Source: Flavobacterium proteolyticum
GTDB lineage: Bacteria; Bacteroidota; Bacteroidia; Flavobacteriales; Flavobacteriaceae
DNA length: 64,000 nt
Reading direction: 5' to 3'
Assembly: GCF_015223105.1 (NCBI RefSeq)
Contig: NZ_JADFTZ010000005.1
Span: 143,610-207,609 of the forward strand
Made by a program: the position numbers and the translations under genes. The notes beneath the pieces are model-generated. The model made no database searches. It saw only the letters and a program-made list of their open reading frames with translations, and was not told the origin of the DNA. Of this stretch, positions 9,175 through 18,611 are shown piece by piece. Within the stretch, counting starts at the first letter, position 1; each line of letters starts with the position of its first letter.

Positions 9175-10144
9175 AATTTACTTTTGCTTTTTCCTTCGCT
9201 TGTTTCTTAAAATAACCTCTAAATAAGAAATTGTGTTTCAAAGCTTCTAAATCTTCATTCAACTTGATACTCGCTTTATTCAAATTGGTCATGGTAGAAT
9301 CAATTTGTTTTACCAATTTCGGATCATTTGAAAGGTAGTTTAAAGCGCCTTTTCCTTCTTTAACATTGGTAATGGTACCATTTAAATTAGTCACTACTTT
9401 ATCAATTTCATTACTTGATTTCTCTAAATTGATTATAATTTTCTTCATTCTATTCGCCACAACCGTATCGTTTAATGTACCGATAACATTGTCTTTTCGA
9501 TTTAATTCATTGATTAACTTATTCAAACTAGCCACTGATTCCGAAGTTCCTTTACTCGTAATTCGCAAATAATTCATCGTTTCTTGAAGATTTTTCGACA
9601 TTATCGTATCGCGAATTAACATTCCAACCGTTCCTTTTCCTTGTGTGATTTCTTGTGTGATTTTTAATAAATCAGCGGTTAACATGGCGGCATTTTCATT
9701 CGTTACATTTAAGGTTTCTAACATCGCATCAGTTCCAATTCGGCTATAGGATTGAATCGTATCGCCATTTTTAACTTTTAGAGCTTCGCCTTTTCCAGGA
9801 ATAATATTGATAATCATGTTGCCCACCAAACCATCCGAACTAATGGTAGCAATCGCATTTTTCTTGATGTGTTCCATAATTTTGTTATCAATAATCATAT
9901 GAACACTAATAGTCGTATCGTTAATCATTTCGATTTCTTTCACCGTACCAATATCAATTCCGGCATAACGAACATTATTTCCAGGTTGCAATCCATTCAC
10001 ATTAACAAAAACAGCCTTCAAATGTGAGGTATTACCAAACATATTTTGCTTATTTCCAATAAAATAAATCGCAGCTAAGAAAACTAATGTTCCAATGATA
10101 ACAAAGATTCCGAGTTGTATTTTTTGTGAATTTGATTTTTCCAT
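9173..10144 (-). CDS. mlaD: MlaD-like MCE-domain protein
   Basis: Periplasmic, inner-membrane-anchored substrate-binding part of an Mla-type phospholipid transporter. One N-terminal transmembrane helix (GIFVIIGTLVFLAAIYFIG) is followed by a single MCE domain from about residue 40 (VNGLQPGNNVRYAGIDIGTV) to 125 and a long helical tail of about 190 residues, which in this family forms a bundle or channel. Last gene of the mlaE-mlaF-mlaD run, 8 bases after mlaF. It ends at the shared terminator. Confidence 0.87.
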   Translation of the reverse strand: MEKSNSQKIQLGIFVIIGTLVFLAAIYFIGNKQNMFGNTSHLKAVFVNVNGLQPGNNVRYAGIDIGTVKEIEMINDTTISVHMIIDNKIMEHIKKNAIATISSDGLVGNMIINIIPGKGEALKVKNGDTIQSYSRIGTDAMLETLNVTNENAAMLTADLLKITQEITQGKGTVGMLIRDTIMSKNLQETMNYLRITSKGTSESVASLNKLINELNRKDNVIGTLNDTVVANRMKKIIINLEKSSNEIDKVVTNLNGTITNVKEGKGALNYLSNDPKLVKQIDSTMTNLNKASIKLNEDLEALKHNFLFRGYFKKQAKEKAKVN

Positions 10145-10152
10145 TGCTAAAA

Positions 10153-10899
10153 CTATTTAAAAAATGCTTGTACTTTCGGATCGGTTGAATTAGCTAATTC
10201 GTCAAACGATCCTTCTATATAATTCACTCCATCTATCAATAAAATCATGCGATTGGCAATAACTTTTGCACAATCCACATCATGTGTAATGATAATCGAT
10301 GAGGTGTTGTATTGTTTTTGTATCGAATTCATCAAAAGTACAATTTCTTTTGACGTAATCGGGTCTAAACCGGTTGTGGGTTCGTCGTATAAGATAATTT
10401 TGGGTTTTAAAATTAAGGTTCTGGCTAAAGCAATTCTACGTTTCATTCCGCCCGAAAGTTCGTTCGGCATCAAATCAATGGCATGGGCTAAACCAACACT
10501 TTCTAAGGCTTCCATCACCAAAGGCGTAGTGTCTTCAATAACTCCAAATTTTTTCGTGTGACGACGCAATGGAAACTCTAAATTCTCACGAACGGACATC
10601 GAATCGTACAAAGCGCTTCCTTGAAATAAAAATCCAATTTCGGTGCGTAATTCATCTAAATCTTCTTGTTCTAGGTTGTTGATTTCTTCATTCATGACTA
10701 AAATCGAACCGCTATCAGGTTGTTCTAAGCCAATTACACATTTAATCATCACCGATTTTCCCGAGCCCGATTTTCCCATCACCACTAAATTCTCTCCTTC
10801 ATAGAGTTCTAAATCGAAACCATTCAAAACCACATTGCTGCCAAATTGTTTGTGCAAATCTTTGATGGTGATAATCGCTTTTTTGGTTGGAGTTGTCAT
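10153..10899 (-). CDS. mlaF: ABC transporter ATPase, MlaF-like
   Basis: Cytosolic ATPase powering lipid transport. Walker A GKSGSGKS (residues 38-45), signature LSGGMKRR, Walker B ILYDEPTTGLD and the H-loop ITHD are intact. The LSGGM signature with the LFQGSALYDSM Q-loop is characteristic of the MlaF group. It lies between mlaE (2 bases apart) and mlaD. Confidence 0.92.
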   Translation of the reverse strand: MTTPTKKAIITIKDLHKQFGSNVVLNGFDLELYEGENLVVMGKSGSGKSVMIKCVIGLEQPDSGSILVMNEEINNLEQEDLDELRTEIGFLFQGSALYDSMSVRENLEFPLRRHTKKFGVIEDTTPLVMEALESVGLAHAIDLMPNELSGGMKRRIALARTLILKPKIILYDEPTTGLDPITSKEIVLLMNSIQKQYNTSSIIITHDVDCAKVIANRMILLIDGVNYIEGSFDELANSTDPKVQAFFK

Positions 10900-10901
10900 G
10901 G

Positions 10902-11687
10902 CTATAAATCGTAAAAAATGTTCGTTACAAAAACTGCTACAAAGTCAATAATAAAAAGCAACATCGAAGTATAAACTACAGCTGCATTTGCTGCTTTTCC
11001 TACGCCAGCCGTACCTTTTTTACAGTTGTATCCTTTGTAGCAACCCACTAAACCAATCGCAAACCCAAAAAAGAAGGTTTTGATGGTAGCCGGTACAATA
11101 TCGCTGTATTCTAAAATATTAAAAACCTGATTGAAATATAACGTAAACGACACATTTCCTTTGATGTTTTCCACTAAAAACGAACCGTAAATAGCAATAA
11201 AATCGCCTACGATTACGAGTAATGGCAACATCAACGTAGTCGCTAAAATTCTCGTAATGACTAAATATTTGAAGGGATTGGTTCCCGAAACTTCCATCGC
11301 ATCAATTTGCTCGGTTACTTTCATGGAACCTAATTCGGCACCAATACCTGAGCCAATTCTTCCAGCGCAAATTAAAGCGGTGATGATGGGACCAATTTCT
11401 CGAATAATAGAAACACTCACCATAGACGCCATCCAAGAAACGGCACCAAATTCCTGCAACGTAGGTCGCGATTGCAAGGTAAAAACCAAACCAATGATAA
11501 AACCCGTAACGCTAACTAACAACAAGGAGCGATTTCCAATATAAAAACACTGACGTAACAATTCTTTGAATTCGTAAGGAGGTTTCCAAAATTCTTTGAA
11601 AAAACGCCCTGCAAAGTAGGAGAGTTCGCCCACTTCGATGAGGAAGTTTTGTAAAGCTTCAGTAAGATTGTCGAAATATTTTTTCAT
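10902..11687 (-). CDS. mlaE: ABC transporter permease, MlaE-like
   Basis: Inner-membrane permease of the Mla lipid transporter. About five hydrophobic segments and the conserved REIGPIITALICAGRIGSGIGAELGSMKVTEQIDAM region (parts: GPIITAL, AGRIGSG, AELGSMKVTEQ) identify the MlaE family. First gene of a three-gene operon. A TAnnTTTG element lies 20 bases upstream on the same strand. Confidence 0.92.
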   Translation of the reverse strand: MKKYFDNLTEALQNFLIEVGELSYFAGRFFKEFWKPPYEFKELLRQCFYIGNRSLLLVSVTGFIIGLVFTLQSRPTLQEFGAVSWMASMVSVSIIREIGPIITALICAGRIGSGIGAELGSMKVTEQIDAMEVSGTNPFKYLVITRILATTLMLPLLVIVGDFIAIYGSFLVENIKGNVSFTLYFNQVFNILEYSDIVPATIKTFFFGFAIGLVGCYKGYNCKKGTAGVGKAANAAVVYTSMLLFIIDFVAVFVTNIFYDL

Positions 11688-11706
11688 GAAGCATCTTAAT
11701 TACAAT

Positions 11707-11714
11707 CAAATATA
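11707..11714 (-). promoter_or_regulatory. -7 element TATATTTG before mlaE
   Basis: Exact consensus match on the minus strand, 19 bases before the mlaE start. It is the same octamer that lies inside the repeat sites of the right half of the window. Confidence 0.55.
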
Positions 11715-11760
11715 GTGATTTTTAGTCAGATAAAATAGGATGTTTGTAAGAGTTGTAGTA

Positions 11761-11792
11761 AAAAATCCGACTTGTGGTGGAGTCGGATTTTT
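11761..11792. terminator. bidirectional terminator hairpin
   Basis: Stem AAAAATCCGAC/GTCGGATTTTT with a 10-base loop; downstream of the small membrane gene at 11826. Confidence 0.82.
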
Positions 11793-11825
11793 GTTTGTTA
11801 TTCGTGTAGGAGTGATGCAATCAGG

Positions 11826-11966
11826 TTAATCAGGTTTGTTATTAATATTATCTTGTTCTTTATTCTGATTGTATTTTTCAATGTCACGTTTTGCTTTATT
11901 CCCGTATTTACGAGAATAATAGGCTCCAATTAAAACTACGATAAGAAATAAAATTTGTTGTGTCAT
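11826..11966 (-). CDS. 46-residue single-pass membrane peptide
   Basis: Found by reading the minus strand between mlaE and the TIR gene. ATG at 11966, stop at 11826. The product begins MTQQILFLIVVLIGAYYSRK, one hydrophobic helix, followed by a charged, Lys/Asn-rich tail ending NNKPD. A terminator lies 34 bases downstream and the TIR gene ends 33 bases upstream on the same strand, so the two could be co-transcribed. No function is suggested by sequence. The clean helix plus terminator supports a real gene, but nothing else does. Confidence 0.5.
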   Translation of the reverse strand: MTQQILFLIVVLIGAYYSRKYGNKAKRDIEKYNQNKEQDNINNKPD

Positions 11967-11999
11967 TGTAGTGATTCTTTGAATTTCATGTTATCATTC

Positions 12000-12941
12000 T
12001 TAAAATGGTAAATCATCATAGTCTTGAACTTTTACTTTTTCAAATGATTTTAGACTTAAACCTTCAAGCTCATATTTCCATGCTATTTCGTTAAATGGAT
12101 TTAAAAATTTTATTTGTTTAAGATTTTCGTTTTCAATTATTTTTTCTTGTAAATATTCAATTTTTTCTTTTGGTAAATCTTTAATTTTTTTAAGTGCATT
12201 TAATCTTTCAATTCCTTGGCTAGCTGTGTTTGAAAGTAGAATTAATTCCACAAGAGTATTTAAATATTTTGATTTTGTTTTTTCGTTTCTTGATATAATT
12301 TCAAATATTCCTTCTGCTACTTGTCCTATGTTTTTTCCAATTGCTTGAAATCCTTGATATTTTCCAATAAATCCATAGGGATCAAGCCCTTTGCGTATAG
12401 GTATAATCAATACATTTCTACCAACTGCAACCCCCACTTCTTGGTCGGTCCAGTTACTCTCTTTAAAACCTTCCATTAATACTGCACAAAAAGCATCCAT
12501 TGTGAATAGTCCTTTTTCGATTTCGCTTTGCCATTCCTTTGTTGGTTCAATATCTTCGTGAGCAACAAATGATGAAATTCCATATTTTTCAAGTTCTGTC
12601 TTTAAAATTGCAATTGTTGCTTTAAAACTTGCTAGGTGACTAATAAAAAGTTTAAAATGTCCTGGTTTCCAGAATGTAGCTTCACTTTCTTTTACTAAAT
12701 TAGAATTTAAATAATTAGTTTCATGTTCAATTCCTAATTCGGTAGCAATTTCTAATATGATTTCATCTTGTACTTTTGGCAAAACCTCTCTTACATAAAC
12801 GTATTTACTATTATAACTTGGTTGATGATTGGTAGGTATTCCGTAACTTTCAAAATAACTATCAATTTCACTGAATTTCATTCTCTCTTGAAGTTCTCTA
12901 CCAATTTTATCGATTAATTCTATTTTTTGTAATTTTTTCAT
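12000..12941 (-). CDS. TIR-domain protein, probable NADase-type defence effector
   Basis: 313 residues. An N-terminal helical region of about 95 residues is followed by a TIR-like fold: KLFISHLASFKATIAILKTEL (first strand and helix), GISSFVAHEDIEPTKEWQSEIEKGL and the DAFCAVLMEGFKESNWTDQEVGVAVGR segment. The E of EWQSEIE is a candidate for the catalytic glutamate of TIR NAD-cleaving enzymes. The C-terminal 110 residues are helical and end in an acidic tail (DYDDLPF). No partner such as a cyclase, Thoeris ThsA or Argonaute gene is adjacent. Bacterial TIR proteins of this layout are commonly anti-phage effectors; that role is inference. Confidence 0.72.
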   Translation of the reverse strand: MKKLQKIELIDKIGRELQERMKFSEIDSYFESYGIPTNHQPSYNSKYVYVREVLPKVQDEIILEIATELGIEHETNYLNSNLVKESEATFWKPGHFKLFISHLASFKATIAILKTELEKYGISSFVAHEDIEPTKEWQSEIEKGLFTMDAFCAVLMEGFKESNWTDQEVGVAVGRNVLIIPIRKGLDPYGFIGKYQGFQAIGKNIGQVAEGIFEIISRNEKTKSKYLNTLVELILLSNTASQGIERLNALKKIKDLPKEKIEYLQEKIIENENLKQIKFLNPFNEIAWKYELEGLSLKSFEKVKVQDYDDLPF

Positions 12942-13073
12942 ATAATTTATTCAAACATGTAGATGTTTATAAGTGTTAAATGCAAATTTTGTCTATTTAT
13001 CAAGATAATTTATAAACACTTTAGTTTCTCAAATATAATCAATTTTTCCTACAAACCCTTTCCAAGTTATCAA

Positions 13074-13108
13074 CAAAAAAATCCGACCTGCTTTCACAAA
13101 TCGGATTT
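13074..13108 (-). terminator. terminator after lpdA
   Basis: Stem AAATCCGA/TCGGATTT with the A run at 13074-13080 giving a U tract on the minus strand. Confidence 0.8.
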
Positions 13109-13146
13109 CTCTATATACTTTGTACTTTTACCTTTGTACTTTTTAC

Positions 13147-14535
13147 TTATAAGTGAATTACTTCACCGTAAGCATCAGCTACAGCCTCCATAACAGCTTC
13201 ACTCATGGTTGGGTGAGGGTGAACTGCTTTTAAGATTTCGTGTCCTGTTGTTTCTAATTTACGGGCTACAACTGCTTCAGCAATCATATCGGTTACTCCG
13301 GCACCAATCATGTGGCAACCTAACCATTCGCCGTATTTAGCATCGAAAATTACTTTTACAAATCCATCTGGAGTTCCAGCTGCTTTTGCTTTTCCTGAAG
13401 CTGAGAATGGGAATTTACCAATTTTCAATTCGTATCCTTTTTCTTTCGCTTGTTTTTCAGTCATACCCACAGAAGCAATTTCTGGAGTAGCATACGTACA
13501 ACCTGGGATATTTCCGTAATCTAATGGCTCAACATGTAAACCAGCAATTTTCTCCACACATAAAATACCTTCAGCAGAAGCCACGTGCGCTAAAGCTTGT
13601 CCTGGCGTTACATCACCAATTGCGTAGTAACCTGGAACGTTTGTTTGGTAATAAGCGTTAACTAAGATTTTATCTCTATCGGTAGCAATACCCGTTTCTT
13701 CTAATCCAATGTTTTCGATGTTGGTTTTAATTCCAACTGCTGATAATAAGATATCTGCTTCTAAAACTTCTTCTCCTTTTGCAGTTTTAACGAATGCTTT
13801 TACCCCGTTTCCAGAAGTATCAATTCGTTCAACAGAAGAATTCGTCATTACGTTGATTCCTGCTTTTTTCAACGAACGCTCAAATTGTTTTGAGATGTCT
13901 TCGTCTTCTACTGGAACTACGTTTGGCATGAATTCTACAATCGTAACTTCAGTTCCCATTGCGTTATAGAAATGAGCAAACTCAACTCCAATCGCACCAG
14001 AACCCACAACAATCATTTTCTTTGGTTGCTCAGGTAATGTCATTGCTTGGCGGTAACCTATTACTTTTTTACCATCTTGTGGTAAGTTTGGTAATTCGCG
14101 AGAACGTGCTCCTGTTGCAATGATGATATGATCTGCTGAATATTCAGTAACTTTTCCGTCAGCAGCAGTAACGTCTACTTTTTTACCTGGTTTTACTTTT
14201 CCAAAACCATCAATAACGTCGATTTTATTTTTCTTCATTAAGAATTGAACTCCTTTGCTCATTCCTTCTGCTACATCACGAGAACGTTTTACAACAGCAG
14301 AAAAATCTTTGTCGAATTCTTTAACGGTTAATCCGTAATCTGAAGCATGTTTTAGGTAATCAAAAACTTGAGCCGATTTTAATAATGCTTTCGTTGGAAT
14401 ACAACCCCAATTCAAACAAATTCCACCCAAATTTTCTTTTTCGATAACGGCTACTTTGAAGCCTAATTGTGATGCTCTAATAGCAGTTACATAACCACCA
14501 GGACCACTTCCTAAAACTATGATATCGTATTTCAT
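13147..14535 (-). CDS. lpdA: dihydrolipoyl dehydrogenase
   Basis: Flavoprotein E3 of the 2-oxo-acid dehydrogenase complexes: reoxidises dihydrolipoamide and makes NADH. FAD-binding GSGPGGYVTAIRA at residues 9-21, the redox-active disulfide in GGICLNWGCIPTKA (38-51), NAD-binding VVGSGAIGVEFA near 178 and the C-terminal catalytic HPHPTMSE are complete. 462 residues is the normal length. No E1/E2 genes are adjacent, so it is a free-standing E3 copy. Confidence 0.96.
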   Translation of the reverse strand: MKYDIIVLGSGPGGYVTAIRASQLGFKVAVIEKENLGGICLNWGCIPTKALLKSAQVFDYLKHASDYGLTVKEFDKDFSAVVKRSRDVAEGMSKGVQFLMKKNKIDVIDGFGKVKPGKKVDVTAADGKVTEYSADHIIIATGARSRELPNLPQDGKKVIGYRQAMTLPEQPKKMIVVGSGAIGVEFAHFYNAMGTEVTIVEFMPNVVPVEDEDISKQFERSLKKAGINVMTNSSVERIDTSGNGVKAFVKTAKGEEVLEADILLSAVGIKTNIENIGLEETGIATDRDKILVNAYYQTNVPGYYAIGDVTPGQALAHVASAEGILCVEKIAGLHVEPLDYGNIPGCTYATPEIASVGMTEKQAKEKGYELKIGKFPFSASGKAKAAGTPDGFVKVIFDAKYGEWLGCHMIGAGVTDMIAEAVVARKLETTGHEILKAVHPHPTMSEAVMEAVADAYGEVIHL

Positions 14536-14762
14536 TTTTAAAAGTATTTCAGTTTTATTTATAAGTTGCGAATTTAAGGAATTATTTTAAAAGTTTAAAC
14601 GCAAAGTTCGCAAAGTTTTACGCAAAGAAACGCAGAGGAAATCTTAACCACAAAGCACACAAAGAAAGCACAAGGAGCACAAAAAAATCAGCGATTATCC
14701 GTTCAATCTGTGTTATCCGCGTTCTAAAACTGAACACTAATCGCTGAATACTGAACACTACA
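14536..14762. repeat. gene-free gap with dispersed CGCAAAG / CACAAAG filler
   Basis: Carries runs such as CGCAAAGTTCGCAAAG, CACAAAGCACACAAAG and the string TCTGTGTTATCCGCGTTC. The last one recurs at 21443-21460 before tpiA. No credible ORF; likely a dispersed intergenic repeat family of this genome. Confidence 0.5.
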
Positions 14763-16514
14763 CTATTCAACCTCCACAGCAAATTGAGAATCGTACAATT
14801 TCTTATAATAACCATTTGGCTTATTCACCAATTCGCTATGTTTTCCGAATTCTACGATTTGCCCTTTATCCATAACGATGATTTTACTCGCGTTGATAAC
14901 GGTTGCTAATCGGTGGGCGATTACGATAGAAGTTCTATCTTTAGTGATAGTTTCTGTAGCTTTTTGAATCAATTCTTCCGAATGCGTATCGATAGAAGAT
15001 GTTGCTTCATCTAAAATTAGAATACTTGGATTACTCACATACGCTCTCAAAAAGGCAATCAATTGGCGTTGGCCCGAAGAAAGCATCACACCACGTTCTT
15101 TTACGTTGTAATCGTAGCCTTCTGGTAAAGACATGATGAAATCGTGCACACCAATTTTCTTAGCGGCTGTGATTACATCATCTCTAGTAATTGCGTCGTT
15201 ATGAAGTGTAATATTGTTGTAAATGGTATCAGCAAATAAGAATACATCTTGCAACACAATAGCAATTTGCTTGCGAAGACTTTCTAATTTATAGTTTTTA
15301 ATATTCTGATTATCAATAGTGATTTCGCCCGAATCAATTTCGTAAAAACGATTCAATAAATTGATGATGGTCGATTTCCCAGCACCTGTACTTCCCACAA
15401 TAGCAATAGTTTCACCGGGTTGGACTTCTAAATTAATGCCTTTTAAAACTTCTTCGTTTTTGATATAACTAAAACGAACGTCTTTCAATTGAATTAAACC
15501 TTTAAAATGCGTCGCTTCAACCGTTCCATTATCTTGAACGTTTTCTTCTTTTTCTAAAATTTCAAAAACTCTATCTGCAGCGATAATTCCCATCTGCATC
15601 ACGTTGAATTTATCTGCAATTTGACGTAATGGATTGAATAACATATTGATTAACATAGTGTAAGCAAACAAATCTCCCACAGTAGTTAATGTGTCACCAT
15701 TAATGATGGAAATTCCGGCGTAATATACTATCGCACCAAGAGTTAATGATGAAACGATATCGGCAATAGGGAAGAAGATGGAGTTGTACAAAATGTTTTT
15801 CAACCAAGCTACATTGTGTTTTTGGTTGATTTCTTTGAACTTCTCTAATTCAATTGCTTCTCTGTTGAATAATTGTACGATTTTCATTCCTGTTAATCGC
15901 TCTTGAACAAAAGTGTTTAGGTTGGCTACTTCGTTTCGAACTTCGTTAAATGCGACTTTCATTTTCTTTTGGAAAACATCGGTAGCGTAAATTAAAACAG
16001 GCATTGCAGCTAATACGATTAATGATAATTTCCAGTTCATGAAAAACATAATACCTAAAATCACTATCATTTTCAGTACATCACTCACAATCATAAACAA
16101 TCCTTGACTGAAAATACTAGCAATCGATTCGATATCCGAAACCGAACGCGTTACTAATTTCCCAACAGGTTCATTATCAAAATACTTCATTTTAAACGAA
16201 GTAATGTGATGGAATAATTTATCGCGAATATCTTTAATAATGTCTTGTCCGAGCCAGTTTGCCCAATACGTAAAGTAAAATTGCGCCAATACTTCTAATA
16301 AAAGCACCACCGCCATTAAAACTACGTATAAAAGTAATCCGTGTTTGTCTTCGGGTTTGATGTATTCGTCAACCGTTTGTTTCAATAAATACGGACGCGC
16401 TGCAGCGAAAATAGAAAGTAAGATAGCCCAAACGATTACCCAATTGAACCTTTTTTGGTAAGGCTTCGCATAGTGCAATACTTTTTTTAGTGAATTGGAT
16501 TTGATGAGCTTCAT
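14763..16514 (-). CDS. ABC exporter, MsbA-like (fused permease-ATPase)
   Basis: Half-transporter of 583 residues working as a homodimer in the inner membrane. Six transmembrane helices occupy residues 20-310. The ATPase follows with Walker A GSTGAGKST near 377, LSSGQRQL signature (the canonical LSGGQ has Ser at position 3), Walker B ILILDEATSSID and the H-loop. Lipid or drug export is the usual role of this subfamily. The gene follows truA by 39 bases on the same strand. Confidence 0.85.
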   Translation of the reverse strand: MKLIKSNSLKKVLHYAKPYQKRFNWVIVWAILLSIFAAARPYLLKQTVDEYIKPEDKHGLLLYVVLMAVVLLLEVLAQFYFTYWANWLGQDIIKDIRDKLFHHITSFKMKYFDNEPVGKLVTRSVSDIESIASIFSQGLFMIVSDVLKMIVILGIMFFMNWKLSLIVLAAMPVLIYATDVFQKKMKVAFNEVRNEVANLNTFVQERLTGMKIVQLFNREAIELEKFKEINQKHNVAWLKNILYNSIFFPIADIVSSLTLGAIVYYAGISIINGDTLTTVGDLFAYTMLINMLFNPLRQIADKFNVMQMGIIAADRVFEILEKEENVQDNGTVEATHFKGLIQLKDVRFSYIKNEEVLKGINLEVQPGETIAIVGSTGAGKSTIINLLNRFYEIDSGEITIDNQNIKNYKLESLRKQIAIVLQDVFLFADTIYNNITLHNDAITRDDVITAAKKIGVHDFIMSLPEGYDYNVKERGVMLSSGQRQLIAFLRAYVSNPSILILDEATSSIDTHSEELIQKATETITKDRTSIVIAHRLATVINASKIIVMDKGQIVEFGKHSELVNKPNGYYKKLYDSQFAVEVE

Positions 16515-16553
16515 TTATCTATTTTCTATATTCTTTGTTCTATTTTCTAAAAT

Positions 16554-17330
16554 CTATTTTCTGTCTTCAATATAAGGATATCTAACATTCACCAAATACA
16601 ATCCGTGTGCTGGAACTGAAAATCCGGCTTTTCCTCTGTTTTTACTTTCGATAATCGTTCTTAAATCAGCGACTTCAATTTTTCCTAAACCAATGTTTAC
16701 CATAGTTCCTACAATCGCTCTCACCATATTGCGTAAAAATCGATCAGCAGTGATGGTAAAGATAAGCTGATTTCCCGATTGTTTCCAATTCGCTTCCGAA
16801 ATTTTACAATTAAAGGTATTCACATCGGTATGCACTTTAGAAAAACACTCAAAATCAATGTATTCAAATAAAATTTTACACGCTTCATTCATTTTGTCCA
16901 AATCCAAACGATGCGAATGGTACCAACTTCCATCGGTAATAAACGCATCTTTAAACGCGTGGATGTAATATTCGTAAGTTCTAGAAGTTGCATCAAAACG
17001 CGCATGAGCATCATCTGCCACTTTAAAAAGACGATACACTACAATCGACTGCGGTAAAAACGAATTCAATTTGTGTGTCCAATAGTCGGAATCCAATTCC
17101 AATTTGGTTTCAAAATGCGCAAACATTTGCTTGGCATGTACACCTGAATCGGTTCTTCCGGCACCTACGATGGCGATAGTTTCTCTGAAAAGGGTAGAAA
17201 GCGCCTTTTCCAAAGTTTCCTGTACCGAAGTGGCGTCAGGCTGACTCTGAAATCCGTGGAAGTTTTTTCCGTTGTAGGCAAATTCTATGAAATATCTCAA
17301 AATTGGGTGTTCGGTTTTCTTAAATAGCAT
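16554..17330 (-). CDS. truA: tRNA pseudouridine(38-40) synthase
   Basis: Converts uridines 38-40 of the anticodon stem to pseudouridine. The catalytic aspartate is in GAGRTDSGVHA (about residues 57-67), FIEFAYNGKNFHGFQSQ opens the protein and RFLRNMVRAIVGTM lies near 190. 258 residues is typical. It begins a transcription unit with the ABC exporter and is divergent from the phosphoesterase gene at 17398. Confidence 0.94.
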   Translation of the reverse strand: MLFKKTEHPILRYFIEFAYNGKNFHGFQSQPDATSVQETLEKALSTLFRETIAIVGAGRTDSGVHAKQMFAHFETKLELDSDYWTHKLNSFLPQSIVVYRLFKVADDAHARFDATSRTYEYYIHAFKDAFITDGSWYHSHRLDLDKMNEACKILFEYIDFECFSKVHTDVNTFNCKISEANWKQSGNQLIFTITADRFLRNMVRAIVGTMVNIGLGKIEVADLRTIIESKNRGKAGFSVPAHGLYLVNVRYPYIEDRK

Positions 17331-17385
17331 GCAAATTTACGAAATTCAAAAGTAAAGTTCCTTTCAAATTGTGATAATAAAAACT

Positions 17386-17393
17386 TAATTTTG
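17386..17393 (+). promoter_or_regulatory. -7 element TAATTTTG, near-leaderless start
   Basis: TAnnTTTG ends only four bases before the ATG at 17398. Transcription would begin at or next to the start codon, suggesting a leaderless mRNA. Confidence 0.5.
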
Positions 17394-17397
17394 TCTT

Positions 17398-17892
17398 ATG
17401 AAGAAAATTCTCTTGTTATCCGACACGCACAGTCACATTGATGACGCCATTTTGAAATACGTCAACCAAGCCGATGAAGTTTGGCACGCAGGCGATATTG
17501 GAAATTTAGAAGTCACAGATACGATTAAAAAATTAAAACCACTTCGTGCCGTTTATGGCAACATCGACGATGAAAAAGCACGTTTAGAATTCCCATTAAA
17601 CAATCGTTTTTTCTGTGAAGGAGTTGATGTTTGGATTACCCATATTGGCGGTTATCCTGATAAATATAATCAGGCAATTCGAGCTGAAATCACAAAAAAT
17701 CCTCCTAAATTATTCATTTGTGGTCATTCGCATATTCTAAAAGTGCAATTCGACAAGAAGTTGAATTTATTACATATGAATCCTGGCGCATGTGGAAAAT
17801 ATGGTTTTCACCAAGTACGAACGATGTTGCGTTTTGAAATTGATGGTGATAAAATCCAGAGTTTGGAGGTGATTGAACTAGGGAAGAAATAA
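17398..17892 (+). CDS. YfcE/MJ0936-type metallophosphoesterase
   Basis: Calcineurin-like phosphodiesterase of 164 residues. Metal ligands appear in order: SDTHSH (8-13), HAGDIGN (30-36), YGNIDD (54-59), the histidine of ITHIGG and CGHSH (107-111). This is the complete YfcE pattern. Natural substrate is unclear; members hydrolyse phosphodiesters in vitro. Divergent from truA, and convergent with the DUF4293 gene through a shared hairpin terminator. Confidence 0.88.
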   Translation: MKKILLLSDTHSHIDDAILKYVNQADEVWHAGDIGNLEVTDTIKKLKPLRAVYGNIDDEKARLEFPLNNRFFCEGVDVWITHIGGYPDKYNQAIRAEITKNPPKLFICGHSHILKVQFDKKLNLLHMNPGACGKYGFHQVRTMLRFEIDGDKIQSLEVIELGKK

Positions 17893-17953
17893 TTCTTAAA
17901 CTTCAATATTCGTTGTTCCAAGTTCGTTATTCATCTGTTCTTTTCTAAAACAA

Positions 17954-17986
17954 AAAAATCCGAAACTTTCGCTTCGGATTTTTTCT
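17954..17986. terminator. bidirectional terminator hairpin
   Basis: Stem AAATCCGAA/TTCGGATTT with a seven-base loop and flanking A and T runs between convergent genes. Confidence 0.85.
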
Positions 17987-18013
17987 TCGCACTAATAAAC
18001 TAAGATGATAGGT

Positions 18014-18424
18014 TTATCGTAATCGATCAACAGATTTTACGAGATCTTCGTCCTTTTTAATTGCCTTGTTGGCCAAGACTAATAAAACGATAGAAATTGC
18101 AGGAAGAAACATCCCAATACCCTTCTCTGAAACTATAGTTTCTCCGGATAAGTTTAGCGAGCGATACACAAAAAATCCTAGTAAAATAAAGTTAAATATC
18201 ATGTTCAATCTGTTTAACACAAATTGATGTTGTCTCTTTTTAAAATTGATAATACTAAAAACCGCTAGTAAAGCTGAAACCACGAAAAAAATGATGTACA
18301 ATAAAGAAGAAGTAAAAAACACTTCTTTTTTATCTGTAGTTGTCCATAAAGAAAATACAAATGGCAAAGCGCCCATCGCAATAGCGCTGATAGCCATATA
18401 AACCGTTTGAATTCTTTGTATCAT
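18014..18424 (-). CDS. DUF4293-family membrane protein
   Basis: Integral membrane protein with four predicted helices. Starts MIQRIQTVYMAISAIAMG, the signature of DUF4293, a family restricted to Bacteroidota. I prefer the ATG at 18424; the longer reading at 18466 adds a non-conserved polar stretch. It is divergent from rho, its usual neighbour in this group. Function unknown. Confidence 0.82.
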   Translation of the reverse strand: MIQRIQTVYMAISAIAMGALPFVFSLWTTTDKKEVFFTSSLLYIIFFVVSALLAVFSIINFKKRQHQFVLNRLNMIFNFILLGFFVYRSLNLSGETIVSEKGIGMFLPAISIVLLVLANKAIKKDEDLVKSVDRLR

Positions 18425-18611
18425 TTTTGTATTGATTTGTTGAGCAAAAATAGTATTTCTTTTCAATTAAAACTATTGTTATATTCAAATTTATTCGTAT
18501 TATTGCAATGTATTAGTCGTAAGTACTTCATTCTGCGACACCTTACACCTCAAAAAAAATCTATCATTTTTTTGTTTTAACCCTATCAACAATTTTATTC
18601 AACTTATATCC

